Shown: positions 45,598-56,680 of the stretch, piece by piece
Numbering within the stretch: the first letter of the stretch is position 1
Layout of the letters: each line of letters starts with the position of its first letter
Origin: Xiphydria camelus
Lineage: Eukaryota; Arthropoda; Insecta; Hymenoptera; Xiphydriidae
DNA: 64,000 bases
Assembly (NCBI GenBank): GCA_963678675.1
Contig: OY783191.1
Location: 13,132,894 to 13,196,893, forward strand
Direction: 5' to 3'
The notes under the pieces: model-generated
Databases searched by the model: none
What the model was told of the DNA's origin: nothing
The model's input: the letters and a program-made list of their open reading frames with translations, nothing else
Made by a program: the position numbers and the translations under genes

Positions 45598-45795
45598 TAC
45601 AGAAACAATATCAGGATGGTATACATAGGAACATATAAGTGCGAGTGAGAACATATGACGTGAACGCATAAGAACTAGATAAGTTCGAGAAGGATAGGGA
45701 ATTGTGTGCAACAGAGAGGCTCTTATGCCGTCACCGTGTGTTCTCACTCACACTCACATATTCCCTTTGTACCCCATCCTGATTTTGTCACTGTA
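45598..45795. mobile_element. TA-ended foldback MITE, 198 bp
   Basis: It begins TACAGAAACAATATCAGGAT and ends in the near-complement ATCCTGATTTTGTCACTGTA. Further pairing of GTGAGAACA with TGTTCTCAC continues inward. It lies 60 bp after a splice donor. Confidence 0.75.
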
Positions 45796-47887
45796 TAGGC
45801 GTGTATACTGCGGTAGACATCAAGTTCTACGTTATATGGTACTGAATATGGTCCTAAGTCCTTATGACGAATAGCAGTACTCGGAACTCGTTTCCTTCGA
45901 AATCAATTAAATGATAAACATTGGTCTCGGGCTAATTATCGTTTCAGATTTTATTGCTAGACTGCAACACGTATTCTCTACACGGTGCAGTCACTAAATA
46001 CGAAGGATGTTAGTGTTACCCACCCTGTATATCTAGTATTACGAACTAGTATTTGTGTAATTGTGATGGAGTAATAGGAAAATGCAAATTATACGGGTTA
46101 AGTCTTGTGATAACAAGCTTTGAAAAATAGTTTAATAATTGGAAGACCAACTAAAATTTATGAAGTCAGCCTTAGAGAGTTACATTACTTGGAAATGATT
46201 TTTTTATGTTGAAAATAACTCGTGCATACACTCATAAACTGGACAAATACCGCATAGAACCTCATATTCTCATATAAAGTATATGCGAATTTATGAAGAT
46301 ATAGGTATAAGATTTTGTGCTGTATTTGTGCAGTTTATGAGAATCTCATGTATTTTTTTTTGACATTTGAATATATTATAATGTAATAAAGATTGGTGAG
46401 AAATATGGTCTCTAATCATTATCAGCCCGTGTGAGTCAAGCTGTTAATTTTAAGAAATTGAAGCAACGTTAATTATTCATCAGCATTACGTCAACTGTAT
46501 TATATTTAAAATCCAGTCATATTTTCCGAAATTAGTTTTTTTTAATGAGAAAAGATCCGCACCAATCTTATGGAAAATGGTTTTCAGTGTAATTGACCAG
46601 TTTTTTTACATTTTGTGGTTTATGAGGTCCTGATCAAAAGTGACCGTGAGCATGACCTCCGAAAATGGACAACTTTTTGCTATGTTAAATAGAACTTGTA
46701 AATATTATAAATACTGCATATCATTATTCTTTATTATCAATATATTATATTTATCTTGGAAAATAAAGGAAATATAATAACCTATAATATAACCATTTAT
46801 CAGCATCTTTTATGATCTTTCATGCAAGGTAGTGTTAGTTTGGAGGGTTAAGACGAGAGAGAAAGAGAGACTGTGGTGTCTATTTCCTTTGATTCTCAAA
46901 ACAAATATTTGCTTGAATATATATCCTTTATCTGTCAGAATGTAACGAAAGGTACTACACAGATATTATACATGATTGTTTTCATTTAGTTTTCCACGAT
47001 AACCATAATACGATAAAATCTGAATTAATTGGCCACTGGGTCAATACTGAAAAGCGATTCAACATCAAGTTAAAAAAGGAGTTCTAGAAAGAAAATGTTG
47101 CTTTTAAGAAAAGCTGATACTACCAAAATTTAAAAAATAAGAGCATTTTGCTAACATTTTATCGACAAACTGAGGCATATGATTATAGCATTATTGCACT
47201 AATAATAAGATGCATCCTCACATATCGCGTGTTTTGCTGGCATATAAATATAGCATGCGAATGCTATATTTATTGCGCAATTATTCCGACATATAATTTC
47301 GACAAAGAGATGCACAACTATGGCAGCACGTTATCTGCATGGTTATATCTAGTTTCGAAAGATAGCATATTTGTAGCATATTTGACCATCTCAAACCTGA
47401 AAATTCGCCATAATCGTTCTTCCACCTTTGTCAAATATTATTTACCTATAAAATGTTTAGCACATCGTTCCCGAAAGGCTTCGAAGAGTAAACTCTATCT
47501 TATCTCCAAAAATATCTTCTCCGGGAATACCTATATCAAGAGAAAAATAGGCGTGCGATAAAAATAGCGGCCGTGTGCGAGGGTCACTATAAAAACTCTG
47601 CACGACCAGTTTTACTCGTGAGAAAATCGCCATCTATCGGTGAAGCTCTCATGTGTTAAAATGTTGGAATTATGCTGCAAATATGCTGTATATTACTGCA
47701 GTCGATTTCTTGTCGACAAGTGAAAACAAAATGGCGTGTTATGAAAAGTACGCTACTGCTCATATTATAATTATAGCAAGATGTCCGAATTATGATTTAA
47801 ACAACTTGCTAATGAAAGTTGCTATGTTTTTTTGCTACAATCATTGCATCATGATATGCCTGAAAAATTGAGTCAAACGTTTGCATT

Positions 47888-48428
47888 TACAGTCTGTCAC
47901 GTAAGAGCATAGCGGCGATTACTCGTAAGAAATAAATCGTACGCATGTACCTTTGTTTTCTGTTGTAGAAGGAACCCTTGCCGTTTGCGCAGTTCCATTA
48001 ATAACGTCCAGTCTCCTCCAGCATCGATATTTGCCTGGCACCTCCGAGGCGATTTTCGGTGTATTCTTTCGGGAAAGACCTCCAAATATTCCGAACTTGT
48101 CGAGAGAGCTGAGCCAAATTGCAGGGCCGGTTTCTACGAAGTTTCAGCTTGATTAATGCCCAAACATGTTCGATGGGATTTGCATCAGGCGACTGAGGCG
48201 ACTAATCCAAAGTGACAACGCATTTGGTTTTTCCACGACTTGCACACTTTACTCCGATGTTTTCGAATCATTGTCCTCTTAAAGGGTCCAATTCTTCTTC
48301 TTTTTCTTACTGTTTTCCATGCTGCGCAAACGACAAAGGTTCCCTCTACATTAGAAAAAAAAAAGGTACATGCGTACGATTCATTTCCTGCAAGTAATCT
48401 CCGCTGTGCTCTTATATGACAGACTGTA
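47888..48428 (-). mobile_element. Tc1-like element, internally deleted
   Basis: Inverted arms of about 115 bp starting TACAGTCTGTCACGTAAGAG, complement ending at 48428, with TA at both ends. The centre encodes a Tc1 transposase C-terminus. Confidence 0.85.
47990..48297 (-). pseudogene. Tc1-like transposase, C-terminal fragment
   Basis: The minus-strand sequence shows SPDANPIEHVWALIKLKLR, the Tc1 motif with the final catalytic acidic residue (normally SPDLNPIE), and a C-terminal RLGGARQISMLEETGRY region. A frameshift near 48205 separates the KRTMIRKHRSKVCKSW part from the motif. The N-terminal two-thirds are missing. Confidence 0.78.
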
Positions 48429-49376
48429 TTGCTGAAAACTTGAAGACAAAATGCCATGTTAAGAAACGCACGGTACCACAGGTACCATAATTGCAGCAAA
48501 ATATCAGCATCATATGCCAGCATATGTTTTGTGCATTCTGTGCTTCAACGTCTCCGTGTTATGCTCTGCACGTCTATCTATGTGGGTAGTATGAGCTATT
48601 ATTACTCTGGAAATGATTTGAAATATTCCAATGCTCTTCACGGTACAAATCTAGCACAATCAGGTACAAGGAAAAAAAGTATTATCTTCCAGAGTCAGTG
48701 CTGGCACGAGATCTATTTGTTTTCTTATTATTTTGAAACTGGTTTGAGAAATCGGAATGTTCCGTACGGTACACATACCAAGTATAATATAATCCCATAA
48801 GTGAAGGAAGAAAATTCTACCTCCGAAAAAGTCGACACTTGCATGAGATTTTTTGTTTCTTTGAAAATGATTTCAGATATCGTCATTTTTTTAAGGGTAA
48901 AATTGAGTACAGTCTGGTACAAGATTGAAAATGTTGATTTCTGAAAGAGTCGAATCTAATTTCACGTAATTTATGAATGCACAGATTTTTATGGGGCAGC
49001 TGATAATTCTTGCGTAAGGTTGCATGATGCTGTGCTACCTGGGATGTTACCTGAAAAAGGAGTCACTTTTCAAACGGATATTAGGTATACTTTTCGTAAG
49101 CCAAGGAGTTAGCTTTTTTAAAACCGCTATTTTATTTTACTTAGGAAACGAATATTTGAATGTACACATATTATATCTGTATGTTTGTTTTATTTATGTG
49201 TGAGTGGTATTTCACCTATAAGCTATCTCGTTCACCATAATTTCGGTTAACAAACCAGGGTTATAATGGAAAAGCTTATTGTTACTCAATTGTGTAAAGC
49301 CTATCAATCAATAGATCACAATCTAGAACCTATTGCAATATATTTATATGCATGGTCCCCTCACTATAACCTTGTA

Positions 49377-49730
49377 TACAGGGCGAGGACTTGGACTTAC
49401 AACGTAGCAAATATAACATAGGTAATTTTGTAGAAGTATACACGATGAGCGTCATCATTGTTTGGTCATGGTGGATAAGAAAGTTTAAACAGGATCGTCA
49501 ACTGCCAGTGATGAAACTCTGTAATTAGGTAGGTGCGCCTGATTCTAACTAGAACTAGAGTGAAATCTGGTAACCTACCTGATTACAGAGCTTCATCACC
49601 TGCAGTTGCCGATCCTGCTTAACCTCTCTTATCCACTACGACCAATCAACACTAATGCTCACCGTCTATACTAAAACAAAATCACCTACGTTATGTTTGC
49701 TATATCGCACGTCCAAGTCCTTACCCTGTA
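49377..49730. mobile_element. TA-ended foldback element, 354 bp
   Basis: The arms start TACAGGGCGAGGACTTGGAC and end with the complement GTCCAAGTCCTTACCCTGTA. Pairing continues through most of the element, including CTACCTGATTACAGAG against CTCTGTAATTAGGTAG. No coding sequence. Confidence 0.82.
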
Positions 49731-49905
49731 TCGGTTTTCATTCAAAACCGATCTGAACTTGCTGACGACGCCAACACCCGCGGATGACTACGTATGCGCA
49801 TTCACGCTTCTCCGGTGATTCTATTGGACGAAGAGACCCACAGAGGTGCTCATGCAAAACTCGCAATTTTACTATGGGCTAATTGATCGCGGACATACGG
49901 TATTA

Positions 49906-50660
49906 TACGAGGATCGTCTCAAAAGTAAATTCCACTATTTTTTTAAACCCGTTTGGTTGGCGGGAAACGTTTGAAATTTGGAGGGAATATTTGTCTGTGT
50001 GTAGTGCAAGCCCTGTACAATTCCTATGCGCGTGCATTCATTGCAAGGTCAGTCACGTCCCAGTCGCCTTGGAGATTCCACTCGCTCCTACCACCGATTG
50101 TGAAGTTCGTGGTGTTATTCGTTTTTTAACCGGAAAAAAATATAAATGCGACTGAAATTCATCGCGAGTTGTGTAGCGTCTAGAGTAAAGATGTTATGTC
50201 AAGGTCAAATGGTTGCTCGTTGTCGCCAATCATTCATTGATGGGAGAAAACATTGCACGATGATCAACGAAGCGGCTGGCCCTCGACTTCACGCACTCCG
50301 AGTGTTGCCGAGCATGTTCGAAGGATCTTGGATTCCGATTGGCACTTTACGCTTGATGAAATTCTTTATCAACTGCCTCCGAATATTGAGATGAGCCGTG
50401 CAACACTTCACAGGATCATTTCTGATGATTCGGTTTGAAAAACGAATAACACCACGAGCTCTTCACAATCGGCGGTAGGAGCAAGTGGAGTGTTCATGGC
50501 GACTGGGGCGTAACTGACCTTGCGATGAATGTACGCGCATAGGAATTTTACAGGGCTTACACTACATACAGACCAAATATTCCCTCCAAATTTTAAACGT
50601 TTTCTGCCAACTAAACGGGTTTAAAAAATAGTGGAACTTACTTTTTAAACGACCCTCGTA
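49906..50660 (+). mobile_element. mariner-group element with about 225-bp TIRs
   Basis: Left arm 49906-50130, right arm 50440-50660, ends TACGAGGATCGTCTCAAAAG and the complement. The interior (about 310 bp) is a transposase fragment. Confidence 0.86.
50147..50440 (+). pseudogene. mariner-group transposase, N-terminal DNA-binding fragment
   Basis: The first part reads TEIHRELCSV and, after frame changes, CRQSFIDGRK. It is followed by an open stretch (50253-50438) with DDQRSGWPSTSRTPSVAEHV, DEILYQLPPNIEMSRATLHRIISDD, the second helix-turn-helix and the linker before the catalytic domain. No DDE/D residues remain; the frame runs into the right TIR. Confidence 0.75.
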
Positions 50661-50839
50661 GAATCGAAATCGAAATTGTTGTTCTGTTATCGGAACCGAG
50701 GCTTAAACCGAAGATCGATTGCTTCAGGTCTTGGTTCTCAAAGAAATTTGATTTTCAGCGACCTTATTAATAAATGATATATAAACATTGGCGATAATAC
50801 GAACATATATATACATTGAATAACTTTATTTGATTTCAG

Positions 50840-50858
50840 TGAAACTTCCGACTGCTAG
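50840..50858 (+). CDS. nct: Nicastrin, last exon with stop codon
   Basis: After TTTGATTTCAG, one base completes a Ser codon, followed by Glu-Thr-Ser-Asp-Cys and TAG (50856-50858). The junction keeps the phase of the transmembrane exon and yields a short cytoplasmic tail of normal nicastrin length. As the exon has only 19 coding bases, the call rests on phase, the splice site and the nearby poly(A) signal. Confidence 0.75.
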
Positions 50859-51117
50859 GGGTACGCTGCGGACCACATATCAATAATCAGGCTGGATTGG
50901 TTGAGCGGTCGTGAAGAACGCAACATTCCTGTAACCAGTCTTTAGACTAAACATGTATGTGTGTGGTACGCCCTCGGACATTTATTCAATTATCTATGGA
51001 TTTTTAGGTGGAACACCACTTATATCGCTGCTAATTTTAGTATACATTCTCTTATGTTAATTTCGAGACGTCCTCGGTAATAAGAAGAGAAATCGTTGAT
51101 CGGGGGAGCCAGTATTG

Positions 51118-51344
51118 TACACCTAGCGTCAATGATTCTGATCAACCTGCTTGGGTGACGGTACTTCTATCGAATCGACCGTAGCTAAAAGATTCGAGTG
51201 AATCTTAGTGTTTTTAAATGAAGGCTAAATTTGATGGGTGCTTCATGGTAAAACAAGAAAATCTGTTCGTACCGTTCAATTACGATCAATCCAATTGTAG
51301 TACCGTCACCTAAAGCGGGTCGATCACACTCATTGACGCTAGGT
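51118..51344. mobile_element. Foldback MITE in the probable 3' UTR
   Basis: Inverted ends TACACCTAGCGTCAATG and CATTGACGCTAGGTATA, with an inner GGGTGACGGTAC / GTACCGTCACC pair. About 227 bp. Confidence 0.78.
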
Positions 51345-51520
51345 ATAAACTTGGCACACAGAAGTAGATTCGGCGTTAACAGTGGTGTGCCGTTAGCTCG
51401 ATCGAAGCAATTACCTGCAGTTTTTGAAACTGTTTAATATTTTCTAACAGATCGAGATTAAAGAGATCAAAGTTTATTGACTTTCACATCGTCAAGTTTG
51501 CTCGTTTATTGTATTCGATA

Positions 51521-51526
51521 AATAAA
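51521..51526 (+). promoter_or_regulatory. Candidate poly(A) signal of nicastrin
   Basis: AATAAA about 660 bp after the stop, followed by GT-rich sequence. Other weaker candidates exist. Confidence 0.5.
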
Positions 51527-51545
51527 GAGGCGGTTATAATAATTT

Positions 51546-52054
51546 AGAGAACAAAGCGTTAAATCCATGGTAGCTCTCATTATTAATAATATACAGGCTG
51601 AGTTGACTAAGAGATAGGACCGACACACACATCGGCTTACATAGGTGCTGGCTTAAAGCAACCAGTAGCGGGCTATCTAATTGTTTTCCTCTCTGTTTCC
51701 CCTTCCTACGAAGGCTGTTGCACTCGTCATGACGAAAAACTTGGCCAAGCAAGGGGAAGGGCGCATTCAGCAGGGCTCAACAGTTGTACAACCGTTGGGC
51801 GAGTAATGAGCTAGCGCTTCTTCACGTATATAATGTCTGCTGAACGACATGTTACCGCTACGTATTACGTGATCTCCCAGTGTTTGTAACCCCATTTGTA
51901 ATACAAGCGTGATGTCAGTATGCGTTATGTTAGATGAGCTTATAAAGCCATTAACAGATTTCGATGAATTGGTAATAACGCAGTGGCGTGCTAAACCGCG
52001 GAATGAGAATTACTACGAGCATACAATTCCTTCTTACAATGATATTTTATAATA
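51546..52054. other. Intergenic, no feature recognised
   Basis: No supported gene or repeat. Confidence 0.5.
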
Positions 52055-52513
52055 TACAGGGTGATTCGAAATGGGCGCACTTCCTCTCGTAGAGAGATTC
52101 TTCGCAAAAAACTGAACCGAAAGTTCCTGTACAAAATTTTTGTGCTCTGCCTAGTTTACAAGATAATCCAGTTCGAAAATATCCAATCCAAAGTCAGATT
52201 CAAGGGACAACCAGGGTCGTGATAACTGGGGCCAACTTCATAAGACTGACAGACAAATTATGTATCGCGATAAAGTCGAATGCGAAACAGATAGGACTAA
52301 CTATAGAATGCTTACTCACTAATCTTATGAAGTTGGCCCCAGTTATCACGGCCCTGGTTGTCCCTTGAATCTGACTTTGGATTGGATATTTTCGAACTGG
52401 ATTATCTTGTAAACTAGGCGGAGCACAAAAATTTTGTACAGGAACTTTCGGTTCAGTTTTTTGCGAAGAATCTCTCTACGAGAGGAAGTGCGCCCATTTC
52501 GAATCACGCTGTA
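52055..52513. mobile_element. TA-ended foldback element, 459 bp
   Basis: Arms of about 195 bp, almost identical, starting TACAGGGTGATTCGAAATGG. The spacer is about 70 bp. Confidence 0.9.
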
Positions 52514-52664
52514 TAGGTACCATAGAGGACAGGCCGAAAACTCATCTAGCACCGCTAATAGCACAATTCCAAAATTTTTGAACGATGTTTAGGATACTTG
52601 TAATGGAGATAAATAGAATTGTTATACAGGGTTATTACAAAAGAATCATCGGGTTTTTAAAATA

Positions 52665-54618
52665 TACAGGGTGGACCAGGTTAAACGTCATTTTTTTATA
52701 TGTGATAGAACAACAAAAAAAGTAGACTTTCATAAGAAAATTTGTTTCAAAAATGTTTCCTAACAATGATACAGGGTGTCAAAGTTTCGAAAAAAAATGG
52801 TTTTCTCATCATAACTTCTAAACTACTTGATCGATTTCCATGAAGTTTCGCACACAGGCTAATGTAGAACAGCTTTAAGCAATAATTAAATAATTTTTTA
52901 AAATTCTCCAGTGGCGTAGATACTAGGGGCCTGTACCCCCCTTTCCCCCTCCCAATCTTCGGCGCCACTGGATATTTTGCAAAGAAAATTTAATTATTGG
53001 ATTCCCCGTTTAATTTAGAGAAAAAAATGACCCTTGCAAATTTTTGATTTATGGCTTTGTTTTTGAGATATTTATTTTAATTTATAGGGTTGCGAGCAGT
53101 CCAAAGCTAGGTTGAACTCCATTAATTATGATATGTGATAGAGCAACAAAAAAAAATAGATTCTCATGAGAAATTTTTTTTCAAAAATGTTTCCTAACAA
53201 AGATATAGGGTGTCAGTTTCGAAAAAAAAATGGTTTTCTCATCATAACTTCTAAAGTACTTGATCGATTTCCATGAAATTTCGCACACAGGCTAATACCG
53301 TACAGCTCTAAGTAATAATTCAATAATTTTAAAAAATTCTCCACTGGCGTAGATACTGGGGGCCGGTACCCCCCTTTCCCCCTTCCCAATCTTCGGCGCC
53401 ACTGGATATTTTGCAAAGAAAATTTAATTATTGGATTCCCCGTTTAATTTAAAGAAAAAAATCATCCTTGCAAATTTTTGATTTGTGGCTTCGTTTTTGA
53501 GATATTTATTTAAATTTATAGGGTTTCGAGCAGGCTAAACGTTATGATTGAACTGCCAAGAAAATACAATATGAGAGGCCAAAACTGTTTTTAACATTTT
53601 ACTACTGACTAGACATACATCAAAGATACAAAAAAAGCTAATCAACAATCAAATTATGTTTTACAATAAGTTCTCAAAATGGAATCCACCGACCTCAATG
53701 CATTTTCGAGCTCTTCTGGCCACGGAATTAATTGCCGCTAAGACTTGAAGACGGTTTCTCTTCAGTTGACGGCATGCCTCTTCAATACGTTCCACCAAAT
53801 CAAAAATTTGCAAGGGTGATTTTTTTCTTTAAATTAAACGGGGAATTCGATAATTAAATTTTCTTTGCAAAATATCCAGTGGCGCCGAAGATGGGGAAGG
53901 GGGAAAGGGGGGTAGCGGCCCCCAGTATCTACGCCACTGGAGAATTCTTAAAAATTATTTAATTATTACTTAGAGCTGTACGACATTAGCCTGTGTGCGA
54001 AATTTCATGGAAATCGATCAAGTAGTTTAGAAGTTATGATGAGAAAACCATTTTTTTTCGAAACTTTGACCCCCTATATCTTTGTTAGGAAACATTTTTG
54101 AAAAAAATTTTCTCATGAGAACCTATTTTCTTTTTGTTGCTCGATCACATATCATAATTAATGGAGTTCAACCTAGCTTTGGCCTGCTCGCAACCCTATA
54201 AATTAAAATAAATATCTCAAAAACAAAGCCATAAATCAAAAATTTGCAAGGGTGATTTTTTTCTTAAATTAAACGGGGAATCCAATAATTAAATTTTCTT
54301 TGTAAAATATCCAATGGCGCCGAAGATTGTGAGGGGGAAAGGGGGGTACCGGCCCCTAGTATCTACGCCACTGGAGAATTTTTAAAAATTATTTAATTAT
54401 TGCTTAGAGCTGTTCTACATTAGCCTGTGTGCGAAACTTCATGGAAATCGATCAAGTAGTTTAGAAGTTATGACGAGAAAACCATTTTTTTCGAAACTTT
54501 GACACCCTGTATCTTTGTTAGGAAACATTTTTGAAAAAAATTTTCTTATGAAAGTCTACTTTTGTTGTTGTTCTATCACATATAAAAAAAAATGACGTTT
54601 AACCTGGTCCACCCTGTA
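52665..54618 (-). mobile_element. Tc1/mariner-group element with duplicated arms
   Basis: Outer ends TACAGGGTGGACCAGGTTAA and the complement. Each arm (about 52665-53560 and 53805-54618) consists of two tandem copies of a unit with a 433-bp period. The unit holds the block TTTTCTCATCATAACTTCTA at 52801 and again at 53234, and the complement twice on the right. The 240-bp centre encodes a transposase C-terminus. Confidence 0.87.
53661..53801 (-). pseudogene. Tc1/mariner-group transposase, C-terminal fragment
   Basis: 47 codons without a stop up to TAA: DLVERIEEACRQLKRNRL ... RARKCIEVGGFHFENLL. The LR/ERI-x2-AC and GG-x-HFENLL boxes are the C-terminus of the same transposase group as at 17662. 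The catalytic part is absent. Confidence 0.75.
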
Positions 54619-54723
54619 TATGTCACAAAGTATTACAGATATAATAGTAAATGACATGTCAATAGAAAGGGAAAATATTCAAGTTTAAAACGCTTGCTTG
54701 CGAACGCCGCTATAAACGTCCAA

Positions 54724-54912
54724 ACAAACAGAAATATATACGGTTCATTTCACGTTGCGTTTATCAGTTTGGAAAAAGGACCCACTTCGGACTAAGCAAT
54801 CTTTTGACAGCCTGCGGACTCCCGATCCGTGTCACGCGGGAAAAACGCCATCTTACGGTCTAAAAATAGGTTAGAAAAGGCCTCGAAATGGGTAAGAGTG
54901 AAGAAAAATATG
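54724..54912. repeat. Dispersed repeat, copy 2 of 2
   Basis: Direct match to 15490-15672 over its whole length with scattered substitutions. The flanks differ, so both limits are fairly clear. Confidence 0.75.
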
Positions 54913-55146
54913 TATTTCTACTAGTTTCATTTCCAGGATAAAAGAAGATGTGACATATGTAAATATGTGTGCATAGTAGAAAGCAAAGAAGATATTAACA
55001 ATATAACTGTAATAGGCCTACGAGAAGTGGATCATGGAACACAATATTCAGAAATTAGAATGTCTGATGTATCATGCATCACTCTATAGATATGATAACT
55101 AAAATTCTCCCAAATCCTAAAACTATTGGGTTGGCAACTAACAAGG

Positions 55147-55561
55147 AAAGTACTTGAGGTGTACCTCACCGATTTTCTTCATTCTGCGATATGTTCTAGT
55201 ATATAAAAAAAACATTAGACACGTATTTTTGGGACGTGCTAATTCGGTCATTAAAGGGGTGAAAATCACCCCTAAACTTGAACCCCTAAAACAAATTTTC
55301 TCCGATTTCTCAAAAACTACATTGAATTTCTTAATAAAACAAATTGAATATTATTCCTTATCGAAAGAAAGGAAATAAGAAATTCAACGTAGTTTTTGAG
55401 AAATCGTAGAAAATTGGTTTTAGGGGGTCAAGTTTAGGGGTGATTTTCACCCCTTAAATGACCGAATTAGCACGTCCCAAAAATACGTGTGCCTAGTGTT
55501 TTTTGATATACTACAACATCGCAGAATGAAGAAAATCGGTGAGGTACACCTCGAGTACTTT
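55147..55561. mobile_element. Foldback element, 415 bp, inside the mariner TIR
   Basis: Arms 55147-55332 and 55376-55561 are inverted near-identical copies starting AAAGTACTTGAGGTGTACCT. It splits the mariner TIR, whose continuation (AAGTGATTGCGGA) follows at 55567. Confidence 0.9.
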
Positions 55562-55644
55562 CGTTGTAAGTGATTGCGGAGTTTAAATAAGAAGGAAAAT
55601 AGCCAAGCTGTTTTAATTTTTTTTGAATGCATGTATGCGATACA

Positions 55645-55792
55645 TTAGATGTCCATACACACAGAGGTCGAACTGTCGGTTTGGAACGTCGGTTCGTACC
55701 GCTTAATATCATCCTAATCTAAGCGAAAGCGCTATTTAGGCCCTTCATTCACCGACAAGATAAACCGACAATTCTGTGTGTATGGGTACCTA
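55645..55792. mobile_element. Short member of the TAGGTGCCCATACACAC family
   Basis: TAGATGTCCATACACACAG at the left and CTGTGTGTATGGGTACCTA at the right, 148 bp. It shares the CGAACTGTCGGTTTGGAACG block with the 21106-22010 element. Confidence 0.78.
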
Positions 55793-56276
55793 TTTAAAAA
55801 TATCGTCGTAGACGTTTGGATTTTTATGTTAATATTTATTAGAGAAAAATGCTCAAAACCGGCGAACAAGAATTCTGTATGAAGCTTGTTGAAGCAGTTG
55901 AAAAGTATCCGCTAAGTTAAAACAAAACAAAAATCATCGAAAAATACCAATTTTTAGTGAAGTTAGAGGCATTTGTTTACAAGAGCACGCAGGCGCTACG
56001 GCGCGTATTTATGTACAAAATTCAATATCTCGAGAACTATTCATCGTAACAAAATGAGATAAAAACCAATGGTTTCGTCTTGAAATTCTCTAAATTTTTT
56101 CCGCAGCATGTCTCGATAACTTCTCAATAGTTTTCGAGATATTTAAAGAAAAAGCCGTACAAAAAATACATTTTTATTAAAAATTAGAAAGCAAACTTTG
56201 GCTTTATGTCACACACACACATTTGTTCTATATATTTTTCCGAGTATTTTAAAAAAAGAAAAATTAAAATCGTACA

Positions 56277-56300
56277 CTCTCTCTCTCTCTCTCTCTCTCT
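56277..56300. repeat. (CT)n microsatellite
   Basis: Twelve CT units. Confidence 0.95.
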
Positions 56301-56334
56301 CTTATGAAGTAAAAGCGCAACAAAATCGATTTTC

Positions 56335-56525
56335 TCAGCCCGTCTACTGTCGGTCGACACTACGGGTCGATCTGCAGTTTTGCGGCCGGCCGGCCTGTGG
56401 CGGTTCGACCTGTCAGTTTTAACCGCGGATTTCTATTCTGCGTTAGTGGACGACGACGGTTAAAACCGACGGTTCGAACTGCCGTTCCAAACCGACAGTT
56501 CGACCTCTGTGTGTATGGGCACCTA
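56335..56525. mobile_element. End fragment of the TAGGTGCCCATACACAC family
   Basis: The right end ...TGTGTGTATGGGCACCTA and the subterminal GATTTCTATTCTGCGTTAGT block match the element at 21106-22010 (there in the other orientation, about 21178-21222). Its left end is not clear; it may pair with 55645. Confidence 0.68.
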
Positions 56526-56620
56526 TTGAGCTTCTCTGCAATCTCACGTATTGTGCTATGACGATCTGAATCGATAATGGCCTTGATATAGGTTTCATCA
56601 ACTTCAACTGGACAAAACAA
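56526..56620 (-). pseudogene. mariner transposase fragment (DNA-binding part)
   Basis: About 30 codons on the minus strand, DETYIKAIIDSDRHSTIREIAEKLN, matching the second helix-turn-helix of mariner transposases. The reading frame runs directly into the MITE end at 56525. No catalytic part was seen elsewhere in the element. Confidence 0.7.
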
Positions 56621-56680
56621 AAGAATATGCTAAGACCGCTTATTGAGAAAATCCGTAATTACTTAGTTGCCAACCCAATA

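Larger units (their letters stand above)
45538..50839 (+). other. Last nicastrin intron, 5.3 kb
   Basis: GTAAGT ... TTGATTTCAG. It contains Tc1/mariner-type remnants at 45598, 47888, 49377 and 49906 (listed). 45796-47887 is AT-rich; its longest frame (47148-47561) has no recognisable motif. 48429-49376 shows nothing clear. Confidence 0.85.
50859..51545 (+). other. Probable nicastrin 3' UTR
   Basis: Noncoding sequence from the stop to just past an AATAAA at 51521-51526. It contains a foldback element at 51118-51344. Confidence 0.55.
55124..56680 (-). mobile_element. mariner element with nested MITEs
   Basis: TATTGGGTTGGCAACTAA at the left and TTAGTTGCCAACCCAATA at the right, the typical ends of a large insect mariner group. 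The left TIR is interrupted by the foldback 55147-55561. Further insertions of the TAGGTGCCCATACACAC family fill the interior. Confidence 0.87.

Noticed and set aside
47148..47561. 137-codon frame in the last nicastrin intron
   Set aside because: No motif, AT-driven composition, no splice or start context; it looks like chance.
49890..49904. GGACATACGGTAT as an end of the TACCGYATG foldback family
   Set aside because: No partner end or shared internal block was found upstream.
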